In this document: positions 12,101 to 23,845 of the stretch, one piece after another
Layout: the number at the start of each line of letters is the position of its first letter
Numbering within the stretch: position 1 is the first letter of the stretch
Made by a program: the position numbers and the translations under genes
Notes under the pieces: model-generated
Seen by the model: the letters and a program-made list of their open reading frames with translations, nothing else
Database searches by the model: none
What the model was told of the DNA's origin: nothing
Assembly: GCF_000315625.1 (NCBI RefSeq)
Contig: NW_005434614.1
Location: 25,597-89,596, forward strand
Source of the DNA: Guillardia theta CCMP2712
Taxonomy: Eukaryota; Cryptophyceae; Pyrenomonadales; Geminigeraceae
Direction: 5' to 3'
DNA: 64,000 nucleotides

Positions 12101-12301
12101 CTCGCGCCCTGCTGAGGGCTCGGCGACATGAGCGTGTCTGGTGCTACGAAGTGTGGCTCCGGGGGATCGAAGCTCGAGCTGCGAGGTCGAGCAAGAGTGA
12201 GGGATCGGTGGGAACAGAGGAGGAGAAGGCATCGACCTGGTGTCTGAGATGTAAGAGTCTTCATCATGCTGGCGCTTCTCCCTGAGACCGTTCATCCTCA
12301 T
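9163..12301 (-). CDS. Three-PDZ-domain scaffold protein
   Basis: A 16-exon, fully phase-consistent model (exon 3' ends going down the minus strand: 12237, 12004, 11855, 11447, 11283, 11096, 10799, 10634, 10475, 10354, 10218, 10073, 9993, 9377, 9296, 9163) gives 790 aa. PDZ1 is at about residues 60–160 (TVGDILLGIDEFPVEL, then LVKLVFQR). PDZ2 is at about 220–325 (VVPGSVADL, LQVGDLIHAESGTPVED, SKCRLTVQSSRSGE). PDZ3 is at about 697–770 (GVGMLLEKHEATGKVFVKKI, MDRLLKVNEQVVDDMSLAE). Residues about 400–590 are helical and charged (coiled coil likely), followed by a Pro/Ala linker (about 580–690). PDZ domains bind C-terminal peptides, so this is probably a membrane-associated scaffold. No transmembrane segment or enzyme domain is visible. 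All introns are about 42–77 nt. The exon 8/9 junction has two equally good alternatives. Confidence 0.85.
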
Positions 12302-14518
12302 TCCTCCCCTGCCTGATGCTGCAGCGCCGTCAAGACTTTGAGGCTGCTATGATCCCACTGCCTGTCGGTTACAACATAGTCAGAAATTGACGATTCCTCC
12401 CTCCCTGCCTCATCTCTTGTCTTCTCTCCACTGCCTTTCCTCAACTTTCTCCCCTCTTGACCTGCCTCTAGGCAGTGCACTTGCCCACTCTACTGAAGAT
12501 AAACGTGTTGAAGAACTAGAGACCAGGATCAATCGAGCTGGGGCGTTCCATAGAAATATTCAGAAGGCGATCTGACTCGTGACGGATAAACCGCTGATCA
12601 CAACCGTGATCACTCCACAAGACAACATTGCCAACAACAGGACACTTGCCCCCTACACACATCTGAGATATTACGTCTCGCCGAAAGTGGAAACATCCTA
12701 TCATCAACCCACGAGCCACGGATCTCGTTCAACTTTCACACTGACATGTGAGGAGCTCAGCGGCTCTTGACTTCCTCTCTGTTCTCTTCTACGTGTCCGC
12801 CATCCTCGCTCCTGTTCCCTCCCTCTCACCATCCCCTCCCTCGCCTTCTCTTCCTCTTCTCCTTCCCCTCACCGCATGTAGGCTGCATCCGGCGGCAGCA
12901 CATTAGGGCCACTTGTCGATAACCCTCATCCCCCGACCGTCGGACTGCCTCCAGAACCCGCATCCCACCTCAGACCCATCTGATCCAGCTGATCATCCCC
13001 CTCATTCTCCCACATCCCTTGGTACCCCACCAGAGGTACTCTACCAGGTACCCCTCTAGGTACCCGTCTAGGTTACCCTCTAGGTACCCCACCCCCCCTG
13101 AGCGTTAGATACGAAAAACACACTTTGAAGGGAAGGGACCAAAAATAATAAAATGCATTTCGGGGGGGTCTACATAAATAGTTTTAAAAATAGTACCATA
13201 ATCTAAAATTATTGTTATAAAAACTTTGGTCTCAAGACTTAGAGCTGGCAGTAGGGTGGGGGTGCAATTGTGTGGTTCAGAGGGGGTGTAAAAATGTCAC
13301 ATAGACGGGGTGGGGTGCTGACTTGATAGGGTGGGGTAGAGGCTTTTATGGGGCGCTGTCGGGGGGGTATATGATAGGCGAGATTTGTAGTGGAGGAGAA
13401 GAGTGGAGCAAAGAACAAAGATACGGGGAGGCGAAGAGGACAGTGGAGAGGGGACAGGACGAGGACAGCAGAGTAGACAGACAGCAAGGGGCAGTGACAC
13501 TCACAGACTGCAGCGATAGAGAGCATTGCCATACTCACTCGAAAAAAGAGATTGCAGGACAACATCTTGAGTGGTTCTGAAAAGAGATATGCACATAGTA
13601 ACTTACATGGCGCAGGAGCAGCAGAGGATGCAAAGACATGCCCACCCTTCAGACAAAGGGGGTGATCGAGTGTCCAGGAAGGGTCACAGCCTGCTTGCTA
13701 TAAGGTATCAGGTCAGGTCCCTCATGTTCGATCAGAGGCAAAGTTTACATCGCAGAGTTCTGTCCCATGTCAAAAGACCTCTATGGTTGTATGAGGAAGT
13801 CGAGTCGGTGCTTGAAGGAGTGAGTGAAGTTTCATCATGTGTAGTGGGCGTGGATCGCACAGTGAACGATATCAGCGACTTCCAGCAAGGACACAGGAGA
13901 CCCTGTACAAAAACCGGCACCACTCGCGTTGGAGGGACTGGTCTACACTTACGGAATTTTAGGATCGTGCGACATATCTTAGGGTTTGACGATGGAAGAA
14001 GGCTGTGCGCCAAGCATGAGAAGTCATTCAAAGATCAAGGGAAGGAGGTGGATGAAGGCGACGTTAACGATAAGGTGGAATGGGGGAGAAGTGCAAGTCC
14101 GGTGTACGGAATGCACATGGAGCATCACCTTGATCATTGGCTCCCCTTGCACGAATGCAGACCACTGCTACAACCTCCCGAAGATTTTGGAACCGTGGAA
14201 AAGAGTTGATGGAATGCCTGACATATAACAAGAACTAGTGAAGGGGTCGATTTGCGATTGATTTTTCGAATGCACAATCAAGTTCTCCTTTTCTCTGACT
14301 TAAAATCGTTTTCTGGATAAGACACATTCCTATTCTCTTCTTGCTTCTCAGATTGTTTCGGCACGTCAGTTGTTATAATCCACATCAAAACTGAATAAAG
14401 AAGATTCTTCAGTGCATTTAATGTTAACGAGTTGAAGTCCCTCCGAATCCAGTTGATCGACGAACCGTACCAGCTGCAGCAACATCATGTCAGCAACACT
14501 AGACCACTTAATGCAGAT
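12302..14518. other. Intergenic region with C-rich and GGGTGGGGT tracts
   Basis: 12770–12880 is CT-rich. 13020–13100 repeats a TAGGTACCC(C) unit about five times. 13250–13350 carries GGGTGGGGT repeats like those upstream of other genes. 13110–13240 is AT-rich. Part of it is the promoter side of the PDZ gene. A weak open frame at 13571–14209 is listed separately. 14230–14518 shows nothing else clear. Confidence 0.5.
13571..14209 (+). CDS. Uncertain open reading frame, 212 codons
   Basis: An uninterrupted frame beginning at a GTG; the first ATG is 18 nt in. The product would be basic and His/Arg-rich with no signal peptide, membrane segment or motif I recognise. A second frame (13986–14228) overlaps its 3' half and contains a Cys-rich patch (RCTECTW…GSPC), so the true coding frame, if any, is unclear. 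In a genome where most genes have introns every 50–250 nt, a 640-nt intronless frame without homology could be chance. It may also be a non-coding transcript or the remains of a gene. Confidence 0.25.
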   Translation: MVLKRDMHIVTYMAQEQQRMQRHAHPSDKGGDRVSRKGHSLLAIRYQVRSLMFDQRQSLHRRVLSHVKRPLWLYEEVESVLEGVSEVSSCVVGVDRTVNDISDFQQGHRRPCTKTGTTRVGGTGLHLRNFRIVRHILGFDDGRRLCAKHEKSFKDQGKEVDEGDVNDKVEWGRSASPVYGMHMEHHLDHWLPLHECRPLLQPPEDFGTVEKS

Positions 14519-16031
14519 CTAGATCAACGTACTCGAGGTCGAAGATCTCCTCTCCTCCGCCTCCTGCCTCTGCCTCTCGTTCGACTGCGAGCTCCAGCGT
14601 TGGCGAGGATAGCTCTCCTACCCAAAGAGATGAGCACAGAAAGTCTGCACATCGACTCATGTAACCTGGTATTGCGTGCTGGTATGATAGGCAGGGCGTC
14701 CGCCCCATCCCCATCCTTGGTGACCCCATCCTTTGCAGAAGCTCAGGAAACCACTGAAGCACCCCTCCTCCTACCTCCATGTCCTCCTGCACCTCCCCAT
14801 CCGTTACCCCAACCTGAGACTGTGTCTTAGCACCGCTCTCTTGTTTTCTTGCTCCTCACCCCATCCACCTCCTTGTCTGCCTCCAAACAGGGAGGCAAGC
14901 GTTCCTCCGATGGCTGCTCCCGTCCAAAAACCATTTGCACCGCCAAAGAAGCCGTTGTTCGCCTGGTACGCATGGGATGCACTGTAGGGTGGAGGAGGAG
15001 CATGATGGGCGTCTGGGTTGTAGGGGGGTGGCCTTCCTCCATGAGCTCCCGACCCCCCACTCGCGCCTCCTGAGCTTGATCGCTCTCGCCTGGAGATTTC
15101 TCATCGCCAAGTTTTGGATTCAGGCATCTTACATGCAAACAAGAATTCCGATGCCAATCAAAACCGCAATTAGAATCCAGAAGGCAAGCGAGTCGTCGTC
15201 GGAGCTGTATGGAAACATCCCGTCATAATGGTGCACACACAAGGGCGGCGGCGAAAGTACGACCTGCCCGTGCTCCTTCTCGAGCCTCGCGATCCATGTC
15301 TTGAGTTGTCTTGATGGGGCCGGGAAGTGTCTCCTTGCTTTTCTGAAAGTTTGAGATTGGAGTCAACACGGGACAACCTCATGACTCAACACAGCAGAGA
15401 GATATTCTATCGCGATTGCAAACTATGTGGGGTTGTTAACTGCTGTGGTCAAACATACTCGTGTAGTGCAAAGAATACTCCAGCCCGCAACTTCCCCTGA
15501 GCTTCAGGCGATCCGTCCTGCTGGAGTAACCTGCCACAATCAGAATCAAACATCGCATCAGAGCCGTCGGATGTCACATTTGGCAATGATAGCATGCCAA
15601 AGCAGCAGTAGCAGCGCCAAAAGGCTCCCGTACCTTCACAATTGACGTTGATTTCTCCAAGACGAAGGCTTGAGTCGAGATCGACATCACATCTGACATC
15701 AAGCTCAAAAAACTCTCATCCTGACGTCGGCAAGCTTGTTCACACCTCCACTGTACTTCTCCAAGATCATCTGCTCCTACATTACGACATTGGATCGCGC
15801 TAATCTCTTGTGCATGCCTCCTGCGGAACTCAGTCAGGAAAGTAGCGTCGCATATCGCAAGGAACGCACGAGCAGGCAGGTCCGTTCACGCAAGACAGCT
15901 GGGGGACAGGAGCCGCTCTCCTTCCTTGCATGAAGTCCTTGTCATCACGAGTGTCTTCACAGCACCCTCCATCAACCTGCTGTCATCTTTCCCCTCCTGA
16001 AAGTCAAAACCTCGACGTCTCTGAGATCCAT
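14519..16031 (-). CDS. SARAF: SARAF (TMEM66) homologue, store-operated calcium entry regulator
   Basis: Ten phase-consistent exons (16031–15977, 15924–15870, 15820–15746, 15692–15634, 15530–15459, 15337–15133, 15089–14869, 14813–14775, 14730–14666, 14584–14519) give 303 aa; human SARAF is 339. SARAF is a single-pass ER protein whose luminal domain restrains STIM–Orai calcium entry. Family landmarks in order: the VLTF-x-RGK-x-T-x-GRRAAPVPQLSC start, IQCRN…VQWRCDVDLD, NCEGYSSRTDRLKLRGSCGLE (split by introns), a transmembrane helix (FWILIAVLIGIGILVC), then a Gly/Pro/Tyr-rich cytosolic tail with GFWTGAAIGGTLASLFGG and GWG repeats. The listed start lacks a signal peptide. An upstream ATG at 16075 joined by an intron, or an exon further up, may supply it. 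Confidence 0.87.
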
Positions 16032-17749
16032 GGCGTCCGAATTCACGGCAGCACAGTGGCAAAGTACGCTGCCATGCAAACCCTCTCAGGGAAACAGCAC
16101 AGAAGTGCGAAGCATGGAGATCCAAAGAGATATGCAGGTAGGTGGGCAGAGGAAAAATGACAACATAGAATCGTCGTCAGCAAGATAATTCAAACCACTT
16201 TGTGGGTTCGAAACTTGTACATGCACAAAACAGCCATTGTGGGTTAAAGAGGAATAAGCAGGGCCACAAAATGAGGATGAACGATGGAAAATTCATGAAA
16301 TGGTCGCAACGGAGGAGTAGGAAGGAGGAAGGAGGAGGCAGTAGGGAGGCAGTGGTGGCCTGGGAGCAGGATGAAGGAGGAAGGAGGAACGAGGAAGGAG
16401 GAACGAGGGAGAAGGGAGGAGGAAGGAGGAAGGAGGAAGGAGGGAGGAGGGAACGGAAAAGGATCAGGTGAAGGAGGTGGAGGAGAGCTGCGGGTCTGTA
16501 CCTGTGCATCAGCGCAAGGCGAAGGAGGAAAACCACCATGGCACAAACCTTGGTAAGATGGTGGCTAGTGAAATTACCGGTGCATTTTCAAGAGATTGAG
16601 GGGGTAGGGGTGATACATTTTTTGTATTCAGGGAGCGATGGCGGGAGTAATGGGGCGACCAGTAGGAATGGAGGAGGGGAGCGGAGGAAGGGGGGCGGGG
16701 GGGCGGAGGGGCGGGGGACGAAGCAGGGAGCAGGGAGGACATCTTGAAGAGGAAACGGTGGGAGGAGAAGGCAGGAGGAGAAAGTGTGGGAAACGGGTTT
16801 CGGAGGGAAGGAAGAAATATGCGTGTAAAAGGCGTTGTAATCGGGGAATGGCATGCGAAGGGTGATGGGGGTTGCGAGGGGGGGATGAGGATGGGAGGTG
16901 GAATGAGGGGGTTGTAATATGTACATGCAGGAAATGCTGATGAGATTAAGAGCTGAGAAGAGTTCTATATGCTTCTCATGACAGGTGCAGTAAGGTATGC
17001 GGAAGTATGAGTCAAAACCCGCAGACTGGTGAAGCTCGCAATTTTCCTTATCCCTTTCTATTTCCACCGTTTCCTCTCTTTAATTTCCTCCCCCCGTTGG
17101 TGCCACTGTTGCCCTTGAATCGCTTGCCGCTACCATCGAATGCCTACAATTCCTTGAGGCTCGTGAACCAGCCTATGCAAAGACGAGAACAACCGGTGAG
17201 CCGCTCTTTCTCTTCCTCCTCAGACATGTAACTAGGATCAGTTTATTCCACAATCCAGAAGAAGGCGTGCGAGGCGGATGACAAGTGGTAAACTTCCCCC
17301 CATTACAACCGCATGAACAGACATTCAGTTGCATGTGACGATCTGGTAGGCGGTGACGAGCCTTATTCGCCGTACAGCGACACGCTGCAGAGGGCAGACT
17401 CGGTTTCCAGTAGTGAGAATCCAACATTGTGAGCTTTGAGTTCAAGAGCTCACGTCGTTGATGTGACTTTCTCGTTTGAAGGGATAGTCGTTCCCATGTG
17501 AGCAGTACAGTACGGATACAAGACCAATCCGGCGCTACTGCAAATACCTCGTCATCGTTGATCAATCTCCAATCGGGGACAATAAGTAATGCTTTCGAGG
17601 CTGACAAAAACATACCGTCAAGTCCACAGAGAGGTGGTCCTTTGACTTGCATTCTTGTGAGATGCTGAATGTGATCTTGTAAGATTTATCACTGTCACAA
17701 GCGAAGACAGAGACGACGGAAATCACATGTGTGTCCTCAACAGTAGAAA
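16032..17749. other. Divergent intergenic region, purine-rich
   Basis: Separates SARAF (-) from the Arg/Ser-rich gene (+). 16310–16480 is a long GGAGGAA-type purine tract. 16595–16900 is G-rich with GGGGTAGGGGT, similar to the promoter class seen elsewhere. 17030–17230 is CT-rich. Nothing in 17230–17749 passes as an exon; hydrophobic minus-strand frames there are out of step with any splice model. Confidence 0.45.
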
Positions 17750-20333
17750 ATGACGTTGACACCGGACCAGGTATTTGCTGCCTGTAGATTCCTCCAGAAT
17801 CGTTGTGACTTCAGCTTGCCAGAAACAAACCAGAAAATTGACTCAGAAGAGATGAAAGCTAGTCTGCCGACAAAACGAGGCAGATCCAACTCCCCTGCCA
17901 TCGCTAACAAAAGACAGGAGACTGATGAAGGTGTGGGCAAACATTCCGATAATCGTGGAATATAGTGATACCAAGCAGCAGAGCTCAGGAACACGATGCG
18001 AGGCAGCAGGAATGATGAAGGCTCGGAAAGCCCGGATTGGCGGGAGAGGAGCCCGTCGAGTTCCCGGTCTCGCCCAAGACGAAGAAGGGGAGCAAGATCC
18101 TTGACTCCACAACACGTTGGAGTCAGACGAGGTAGACGACGAGTTCGAGGAGATGCTAGAGAAAGGGTAGCCAAGTGGTTCCGGGAGTAAGTGCCAAGAA
18201 GCATGTAGAAGAAGGATTAATCTATAGCGTGTTCTGCTTGTGTGCGCGGAGGGAAGAATGAAGTAGAGGCGGGAAGCAGAATGTTGTTGAATGTGCTCTA
18301 CTTGCATGAGACAAGGGGTATGAGGGTGTGAGGGTAAAGATGTGCATCGCAGGTAAAGGTGGACCCTTAGGGCGTAGGAGAAAGAGAAAATCTGCTTCAC
18401 CTAAAGGTGGAGGAGAGGGGAATGCGTCTCAAAAAGAAGCACGGCCGGCTGGAGCAGGCCGGGCCCCCAGCCCATGCTTGCGCAGGCGGAGCCCGTCCAG
18501 GTCGCTGTCTCCTCGGAGACAAGGAGGGGGGCCGGGACGGTCGCCATCGCGGGAGCGAGGAGGAGGAGGGGGACGAGGTAGGAGGAGAAGAATTGTTCTC
18601 GCCTCGTCAGAACGTAACGTGCAGTCCAGGAAGTCCAAGTGGAAGCCCGACGTCGCCGAGTTGGAGCCGGTCAAGATCACCATCATCAAAGCGCTCCATG
18701 CCGGGTGAACGGAAGGGAGATCAGCAAGGTCAGTGGAGAAATTCAGCAACAACGCGCATGCGAATGGGGGGAAAGTGAGAACGGGGATGAGAGACACGGG
18801 GTCCAGCCACGAGGGCTGAGGAAGATGAGCAGATTCTAGTGGAAATGCATGGAGGATGCAAGGGATGTGGAAGCTGAAGGATTCGCAGGAGATGGTGGGG
18901 GATGCGGCAGAGCTGTCCAAACTAGTGGAGGAGCAAGCCCTGGAAAGCGGAAGAGAAGCCGGTCAAGTTCGTTGTCCCCGAGAGGGCGGGAATTGGGGCC
19001 TCGACAATCGCCACTGCGGGAACGGGGAGGGGGACCAGGTGAGGGAGGCAGGATAAGGATAAACAGTGAGAGCAGTGGCCGTCTGGCGGCCTGTATGTTG
19101 TCTGTCATCTGTCGTCAAGATATTCAGCGCATGATTTGGTCGCCTGTAGTTTTTACTCTTGATCGTTCTCACACATATACCCGTTTGACAACTTTGCTTG
19201 ACATGTACCTGATGTGTTACTTGGCTCCCTATGAATTGCGCCTGATTCAAACAATCAATGAATTTTATTGTAGATGAGAATGGAGGGCAGCGACTCAAGG
19301 AGGAGCGCGACCGACTCCAGCAGGAGCAGGCCGGGCCCCCAGCCCGGGCTGGCGCAGGCGAAGTGTGTCCAGGTCGCTATCTCCTCGGAGACAAGGAGGG
19401 TGGCCGAGGCGGTCGCCATCGCGGGAGCGAGGAGGAGGAGGGGGACGAGGTGAGAGAGGAGGAGGGGGACGAGGTAGGAGGAGACGGGGGCGGATGTGGG
19501 AAGGGAGAGACATCGATCAGGATGACCATAACGGAGAAGGAGGGGAAGAGGATGACGATGGAATGCAGCAGGGAGACAGCGGCGGCTGATATATTCGGCA
19601 GGAGCACCAGGAGGAGGCCGGGGCCCCAGCCCGGGCTGGCGCAGGCGAAGTGTGTCTAGGTCGCTATCTCCTCGGAGACAGGGAGGGTGGCAGAGACGGT
19701 CGCCATCGCGGGAGCGAGGAGGAGGACGAGGACGAGGTGAGAGCGGAGTCGAAGATAGTTGGTGATGTCAGCAAGGGAGAGATGGTCATTGAATGTTTGA
19801 AGAGATAGAGCGAGAGGGGCAGGACGATGGAGAGAACCAGGGTTTCTAAGCAGGGAAGGGAGGCAAGAACATGATTGTGTGACATACTGCGCAGGGAATG
19901 TCAAGAACAGCAGGGCAGGAGCTGGAGGAGATCGGCCGCCTGTCAGGGACTCGTCAGGTGAAAGCTCTCATTGCCAGCTATAAGGGAATGACTATGAACG
20001 CCTTTCAGCTCCTCAGGCTCTCTCGGGGTCGATTGAAGGTCGTCAGCTGCATCAAGGTGAGCTAGCCTCTAGTTTTGCTGCCTTGCCTTCCTTGAACACT
20101 CCCACGTCCCGGGCTCTTCTTATGGATTTTGCAGCAGTTGGCCAAGCTGCGGCTCGTGACGTCAGGTATCTTCGCTTCCGTTGATTGCTTTGCCTGTCAG
20201 CCTTAGTTGTGATTGTCGACCCTGTAGGAAATCTCCAGCGCTTCCACTGTCATCGTCTTCCACAAGCAATTCCCTTCAGCAAGTGAAACATGGTGAACTT
20301 TTGATTTGTGATTGGGACTTTTTTGGCGACTGA
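17750..20333 (+). CDS. Arg/Ser-rich protein made of duplicated phase-1 exons
   Basis: Exons 17750–17930, 17982–18131, 18353–18577, 18630–18704, 18889–19038, 19279–19449, 19602–19736, 19895–19957, 20009–20056, 20135–20165, 20228–20333; 444 aa, phase-consistent. The first eight introns are all phase 1. The N-terminus (TPDQVFAACRFLQNR) is a possible small helical domain. The middle is an RS-like region with repeated SRSLSPRRQGG and RSPSRERGGGGG, like SR-protein or splicing-associated tails. The C-terminus (KHGELLICDWDFFGD) is not recognised. An RS domain normally mediates splicing or nuclear-speckle contacts, so a nuclear RNA-processing role is plausible. Some introns (221, 184 and 240 nt) could hide further exons. 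No RRM or other RNA-binding domain is seen. Confidence 0.6.
18353..19736 (+). repeat. Tandemly duplicated RS-coding exons
   Basis: Exons at 18353–18577, 19279–19449 and 19602–19736 share long near-identical nucleotide stretches (around AGGTCGCT-TCTCCTCGGAGACA and CGGTCGCCATCGCGGGAGCGAGG). A diverged fourth copy lies at 18889–19038, and the exons at 17982–18131 and 18630–18704 carry shorter RS modules. All start and end in phase 1, so each can be added or skipped without breaking the frame. Confidence 0.8.
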
Positions 20334-20437
20334 ACGATGCTTCTCCCGCCTCACTATCATTTTCTTCTTGAAGATCCGCATGGAAAAAGTTCTGCTGGCA
20401 AGATCGTGAAGTCCAGGGCGGAGTCGCTGGGGTAGTA

Positions 20438-20515
20438 ATTCCTCCTCCTCCTCCTCCTCCTCCTCCTCCTCCTCCTCCTCCTTCTCCTCCTCCTCCTCCT
20501 TCTCCTCCTCCTCTA
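20438..20515. repeat. CTC/GAG trinucleotide repeat
   Basis: About 20 CTC units with a few TTC interruptions, 100–180 nt after the stop of the Arg/Ser-rich gene and just before the next start codon. It probably lies in a UTR or the promoter of the RING–armadillo gene. Confidence 0.9.
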
Positions 20516-20542
20516 GAAACACGCGCTGAACAACTTTCTAGT

Positions 20543-23381
20543 ATGGCTGGGGTTGATCTACGGGAGGAATCTAAATTACAAGTTCATGTGATACAGCGAA
20601 CAAACAAAGATTGGTCTCTGACCCTCTTGACTCGCCAGAAGAAGGATGTTGGCGCCCTCGCTGCGGAAAAACCAAGTGCGGGCGCAAACTTCTACAGATT
20701 TCCTGCTGACACTTGACTGCAGCTGGACTTGCAGCTGGACTTGCTCATCTGCAGGGACCGGAAATCTCGACCCCCCCGATGTGACGCTCCCTTGATGGTT
20801 GGCGTCCCTGGACTGACCGGGCTGAGCAGCACCAGCCTGCAGATGAAGGCGAACGTGGAGACGGTGGAGAGGAGGGGGGCAGGGAGTTCAGATGTTGCAG
20901 ACAAGATTAACGAGGAGATAGCCTGCATCTCTTCGTCATATGGAGACGATTCTGAGGAGGGTGAGCGAACTTGACAGCTGCAAGTTCGGACTCGAGTGAC
21001 CTTGATGTCCGATCAGATCTCGTCAATGATCGCAAACAAGTCAAGTTGTTCAAGACAGGTGCTGATCTTGTGACTGTCCAACACAAAGAGACGTCGCAAG
21101 CTTGTGATACAACGATCGCTGCTTCCCTTCTACCCTGTCGCCCTGATCCTCTCCAGCAGATGCACTTCCACCCGACTTGGAGCTTCGGGTGAGGCAGCTA
21201 GAGGACAAGGAACTTCGACTCGGCGAGCTAGAGAGAAGCTTGATGATGAAGGAGAACCAGATCATGACACAGATCGCGTTCGATGACATCCGGTGTGAGG
21301 CCATGGCGGCAGAGATCAAGAGCAACCAGCAGCTGCTGCAGAACCTGCAGTCGGAAGTCTCCCTGCTCCACCAGACCGTCTCCTCCCGGGACAGCGAGAT
21401 CGAGACTTTGAAGAAGAAGTGGGAGGACCTTCACGAAGCTATCGAGTGCAGCGTCTGCCTCGAGCGACCAGCCAAGGTCGCCTGCTCGCCATGCGGGCAT
21501 TGCTTCTGCTGCGACGAGGCCTGTGGCTCCTCCTCCTTGCAGAGCTGCCCTGAGTGCCGCTCGTCCATTGAAGGGAGGACGCAGCTGTACGGGCCACTCT
21601 GCTTTCTGGAGCAGCTGATGAAGAAGGAGGGCGGTGCCGGCCATCTTGCAGAGTCCTCGAGGTCGCGCAGGTCGAGGAAGGAGGTAGAGGAGCTGGAGGA
21701 GAAGGTGCGGGGGCAGGAAGAGACGTGCAAGCAGAAGGAGGAGGAGATGGAAGAGCTGAAGGGTCGGCTGCAACTCATTTCGCAGGAGATGTCATTGCTG
21801 CACGTTCGCTGCAGAGAGTCGATCTCAATGACGAAGTCGAGGGAGGAGAAGGTCAAAGAGGATCTCTGCAGGATAGAGGAGGCGATAAACAGCTCGATCG
21901 ATGGAGTAGAGAAGGTGAGAAGGGGGAGGAGGGAGGAATTAGTTGTGCTGCATGTTGTTGACTTCCCGGTCTTGCTCTAGAGCTTGGAGGACGGGCTTGT
22001 CGGGATCGTATCTCGCAGCGTGAAGGCAGCACAGGCACGAGGAGACGTGCGGCTGATCGTCTCCTACATGCGGATGCTGCCGACATGCGCGACGGTGGCT
22101 GAGGAGGGTGTGAACGCTCTCAAGGTCTTCTTGGGCGACGAGCGCAAGAAGAGGCAGATCCTCGTGGGAGGTGGCCTGGACGTCCTAGCAGACGCGATGA
22201 GACACTTCGGAGGGAACCCGATGCTGGTAAGGTCGGCGAGCCTAGCGATGGCGAGCGTGAGCCAGGAGGAGGAAGGGGAGCTTCTTGCGCTCGACGCGAG
22301 CAGCGTGCAGACGGTGCTGGAGGTGATGAAGGGAGGGATGAAGTCAGCAACGATCTCCATGCTGGAGGTCCTGTGGAACCTGTCGGTGCTGGACAGGAAC
22401 AGGGAGACCGTCGCAGAGGCCGGGGGCATCGCCGCCATCGTGGAGGGCATGCGGCTATTCCAGGAGAACGCGACGGTGCAGGTGAAAGGGATGCTGGCGG
22501 TACGGAGACTCATCGAAGACCGTCGGGAGTATCAGATCCAAGTGGTGACGTGCAAGGGAGACGACGTGATCATCCAGAACCTCGTGTCGCACCGCTCCAA
22601 CGACAGCCTGCTGGAGGAGAGCTGCTCTCTCCTGCGCATCATCGCCTGGGTGCCTAACGAGAGAAGCGAGATGATGATCTCTGTCGTGATCAGCTGCATG
22701 CGCGAGTGGCTGTGGCTCACCCGCCCCTCCATCCAGCTCCACTGCTGCGGATTCCTTCATGCTGCCGCCTCCTTCTCCAAGAACATCCCCATCATCGTCC
22801 TCGAGGGAGGCGTCGAGCTTGCGGTGAAGAGCATCCAGCTCCACAGGGCCTGCGACGAGCTCGTCCTGCTGGGGTTCAAGCTCCTGCAGAACCTCAGCAA
22901 GAGGAGCGAGGCGGCGAGGGAGAGGATCGTGCAGACCAACGCGATCAAGTTCCTGCTGGAGGTCCTCCAGCAGCAGCCCACCTGCGCCCTCGTTGCCGAG
23001 GCTTCCATCACCCTGCGCTTGCTCGTGGACGATGACGAGCACATGGCGAACCGAGTCATCCTGCAGGACGCGATCCGCTGCCTCTCCGAGGTGATGGAGG
23101 TCCAGAGCAGCGGCTCAGCTGCCCACCAGGAGGCCTCGAGCCTGCTCAAGCTGCTGCTGAGCCTGGAGAGCCCGCAAAGTCGTGCGGCGAGACTGGCAGA
23201 GGGACGGGGGACGAGGGAAAGGGCTCTAAGGGCTGGGGAGAAACCTGTGGATCCCAGGCTGGAGGGGAACGAGGGCAGGAGAGGGGAGGGGCACGACGTG
23301 AAGAAGATCGACCTGGAGACGTACAGGAGCAGGAGGAGCGAGCCTGGGAGCAGCTCCTCCCGCCTGTTTACGAGGAAGTGA
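20543..23381 (+). CDS. RING finger – coiled coil – armadillo repeat protein
   Basis: Exons 20543–20647 (weak GTTGGC donor), 20723–20960, 21059–21103, 21160–21914 and 21981–23381 give 847 aa. About residues 130–215 are coiled coil (LEDKELRLGELERSLMMKE). A C3HC4 RING follows (CSVC … CSPCGHCFCC … CPEC), then a second coiled coil, then about ten armadillo/HEAT-like repeats in the 1.4-kb last exon (for example EVLWNLSVLDRNRETVAEAG, LLGFKLLQNLSKRSEAARER). The tail is basic. RING plus ARM suggests an E3 ubiquitin ligase using ARM repeats for substrates, as plant PUB-ARM ligases do with a U-box. The N-terminus is uncertain: an in-frame TGA at 20716 must be spliced out; otherwise translation starts at a later ATG such as 20793. 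Confidence 0.82.
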
Positions 23382-23404
23382 AGTGGAAGCTCGTCGCTCT
23401 GATA

Positions 23405-23437
<33 letters not shown>

Positions 23438-23845
23438 CCTGCTCGTGGTGGTGGTGGTGGTTTGATCTTGCTGTTCCTGCTCTTTCCTCCTGCTCTCCCC
23501 CTCTGCCGCCCTTTCTTCTTCCTTCCTGTTCTGATCTCGTTCTCGTCTCTCATTGTCCTTGTCGACTATTCTTATCTTCGTTCTTGTTCTTCTGTCTGGA
23601 TTACAAGTCCTTTGCTACATATGCCTCCATGTGTTGTTCCGCCAACAACATCCGCGTCTTTGAACAGGAAACGGCACTTTCAGCCGTGTTCCGTCCTTCG
23701 CACTTCACATCATCGCAATCGAGATGTTCAGTTTTCACCTACCGGGTCCTTCTACTCCTCCACTCATCTTCTCCTTCTCTTGTCATCGTGAACATTTGTT
23801 ACGAGATGTTGTTAACATAGCAACTTATCATCATTTCTGCGCTGA
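23382..23845. other. Convergent intergenic region with short repeats
   Basis: Contains a (CTCGTC)n run at about 23407–23440 followed by GGTGGTGGTGGT. Between the RING–ARM gene (+) and the NOL-like gene (-). No gene seen. Confidence 0.5.

Noticed and set aside
17562-17815. Minus-strand frame ending in SVDLTV, at first taken as an exon
   Set aside because: It overlaps the first exon of the + strand gene (ATG at 17750, good donor at 17931), which fits a full downstream model.
19895-20056. Continuous frame reading KALIASYKGMTMNAFQLLRL in the Arg/Ser-rich gene
   Set aside because: It needs phase 0, while all upstream exons end in phase 1. Splicing out 19958–20008 (51 nt, good donor and acceptor) keeps phase and reaches a proper stop.
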